Source: JALQTD01 sp036825655 (GTDB lineage Bacteria; Bacteroidota; Bacteroidia; Flavobacteriales_D; Sanyastnellaceae). From it: a stretch of 6,332 bases of DNA. This document shows positions 5,001 through 6,332 of the stretch, one piece after another. Below the pieces are notes generated by a model. That model was not told where the DNA came from. It was given only the letters and a program-made list of their open reading frames with translations, and did no database searches. The stretch covers positions 1 through 6,332 of the forward strand of contig DAISXU010000125.1 in assembly GCA_036825655.1 (NCBI GenBank). The letters run 5' to 3'. The stretch's first letter is position 1; each line of letters opens with the position of its first letter. Position numbers and translations under genes: made by a program.

Positions 5001-6332
5001 ACGTCACATTTCAAGACGAAATCCTCAATGGCCTTCAAGGCCCACTCCCCGCAGCCAAACATCGCAACCCTCAGGTGAGCCACGCACCGGTTCGGAAGGC
5101 CATTTTGACCGAATCGGAAGCAGAGCTAGCGCTGCACAATGCATTGCGTTACTTCCCCTCGGATTACCACGCAACTTTGGCCCCTGAGTTTGCAGAAGAG
5201 CTTCGGGAGTATGGGCGGATTTACATGTACCGATTCATGCCAGATGAGCCGGTTTTTGCTCGTCCAATCGGCGATTACCCCGCGAAGTGCCAGCAGGCTG
5301 CCTCCATCATGTTGATGATTCAGAACAACTTGGATCCAGCGGTGGCCCAACATCCTGAAGAACTCATCACGTATGGTGGGAATGGAGGAGTCTTCCAAAA
5401 TTGGGCGCAGTATCGGCTGACCATGCAGTACCTCAGCCAAATGCAAGAGGACCAGACCTTGGTCATGTACAGTGGACATCCCATGGGGCTTTTTCCCTCC
5501 CACGCGAATGCACCCCGAGTGGTAGTAACCAATGGCATGGTCATTCCAAATTACAGCCAGCCGGATGATTGGGAGCGGATGAATGCACTGGGTGTTTCGC
5601 AATACGGACAAATGACCGCTGGTTCCTACATGTACATTGGCCCGCAAGGCATTGTTCATGGCACCACGATTACAGTGTTGAATGCCGTGCGCATGAAGGA
5701 CCGTTCAGGCACGGGTCCCGCAGGGAAGTTATTCGTTACCGCAGGATTGGGGGGAATGAGTGGGGCACAACCCAAGGCGGGTAACATTGCCGGGGTAGTC
5801 AGTGTCACTGCCGAAGTCAACCCCGCTGCCGCCTACAAGCGCCACGAACAAGGATGGGTGGATCATGTGGTGACGAACATTGACGAATTGGTCGAAAGGG
5901 TTCGGGCCTCTGTGTCCGCGAAGGAAGCGGTCTCATACGCTTACCTCGGAAACGTAGTTGACGTTTGGGAAGCATTCGATGCTGCGGAGGTGTACGTGGA
6001 TTTGGGCTCAGATCAGACGTCTTTGCACAACCCTTGGGCTGGAGGATACTATCCTGCTGGCCTTGGTTTTGATGAGTCCAACGATTTGATGGCGAATGAC
6101 CCTGGAGCATTCCGTGAGGCGGTTCAATCTTCGTTGAAACGCCACGCCAACGCCGTAAACAAGCACACAGCGAAAGGCACCTATTTCTTCGATTACGGCA
6201 ACGCTTTTTTGTTGGAAGCCTCCCGCGCCGGAGCCGAAATCATGTCCGAAGATGGATTGTCCTTTCGGTACCCGAGTTACGTTCAAGACATCATGGGACC
6301 CATGTGTTTCGATTATGGATTCGGGCCATTTC
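4997..6332 (+). CDS. hutU: urocanate hydratase (urocanase), 3'-truncated by the window edge
   Basis: Second step of histidine degradation: urocanate plus water to 4-imidazolone-5-propionate, with tightly bound NAD+ acting as an electrophile, in the cytoplasm. The frame from ATG 4997 is open to the last base, giving 445 codons without a stop. Visible landmarks are ALRYFP near residue 50, RIYMYRF near 75, YGGNG at 126-130 followed by FQNWAQYRL, YSGHPMGLFPSH, the glycine-rich NAD-binding GLGGMSGAQ at 250-258, and YPSYVQDIMGP close to the edge. The N terminus is of the long urocanase type (about 660-680 residues) and not the 550-560-residue Pseudomonas/Bacillus type, so roughly a third is missing. 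The FQGLP-ARICW signature with the active-site Cys should lie beyond 6332. Its start overlaps the DUF5522 stop and no separate promoter is evident, so expression depends on the upstream gene. Confidence 0.96.
   Translation, partial: MNVTFQDEILNGLQGPLPAAKHRNPQVSHAPVRKAILTESEAELALHNALRYFPSDYHATLAPEFAEELREYGRIYMYRFMPDEPVFARPIGDYPAKCQQAASIMLMIQNNLDPAVAQHPEELITYGGNGGVFQNWAQYRLTMQYLSQMQEDQTLVMYSGHPMGLFPSHANAPRVVVTNGMVIPNYSQPDDWERMNALGVSQYGQMTAGSYMYIGPQGIVHGTTITVLNAVRMKDRSGTGPAGKLFVTAGLGGMSGAQPKAGNIAGVVSVTAEVNPAAAYKRHEQGWVDHVVTNIDELVERVRASVSAKEAVSYAYLGNVVDVWEAFDAAEVYVDLGSDQTSLHNPWAGGYYPAGLGFDESNDLMANDPGAFREAVQSSLKRHANAVNKHTAKGTYFFDYGNAFLLEASRAGAEIMSEDGLSFRYPSYVQDIMGPMCFDYGFGPF

Noticed and set aside
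5126..5659. A 177-codon minus-strand open frame opposite hutU.
   Set aside because: It lies entirely antisense to the well-conserved urocanase frame and its translation resembles no family.

Overview
The window looks like a chromosomal segment of a member of the Bacteroidota, most likely Flavobacteriales. The grounds are a secreted protein with a type IX secretion (T9SS) C-terminal sorting domain, repeated TAnnTTTG promoter boxes typical of the phylum's primary sigma factor, the long (about 630-residue) form of PurF known from flavobacteria, and a small HAD protein conserved there. Base composition is near 50% or slightly above by eye, rather GC-rich for this order. Gene order and codon use look homogeneous. 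I see no mobile element, CRISPR array, prophage or other sign of recent transfer.

Layout. Positions 1-93 hold the upstream region and promoter of tRNA-Leu(CAA) (94-175). A hairpin terminator follows and is shared, tail to tail, with a 50-residue Pmp3/YqaE-type membrane peptide on the minus strand (203-355). A 37-bp divergent spacer leads to a 330-residue T9SS cargo protein of unknown function on the plus strand (393-1385). It converges, with a single base between stop codons, on a minus-strand run: a PLP-dependent ACC deaminase/D-cysteine desulfhydrase-like enzyme (4730-3843), PurF (3787-1895) and a HAD-type phosphatase-like protein (1809-1387). The far right is a plus-strand pair: a 53-residue cysteine-rich DUF5522 protein (4839-5000), which overlaps by ATGA the start of urocanate hydratase HutU. 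HutU is truncated by the window edge at 6332.

Function. Most of the content is housekeeping: leucine decoding, the first committed step of purine synthesis, and entry into histidine degradation. The divergent region 4731-4838 drives two amino-acid-catabolism units in opposite directions and carries a TAnnTTTG box for each. The box for the minus-strand enzyme lies inside its longest reading frame, so I prefer the shorter start. The least explained item is the translationally coupled DUF5522-hutU pair. I found no convincing evidence of a wholly new multi-gene system here.
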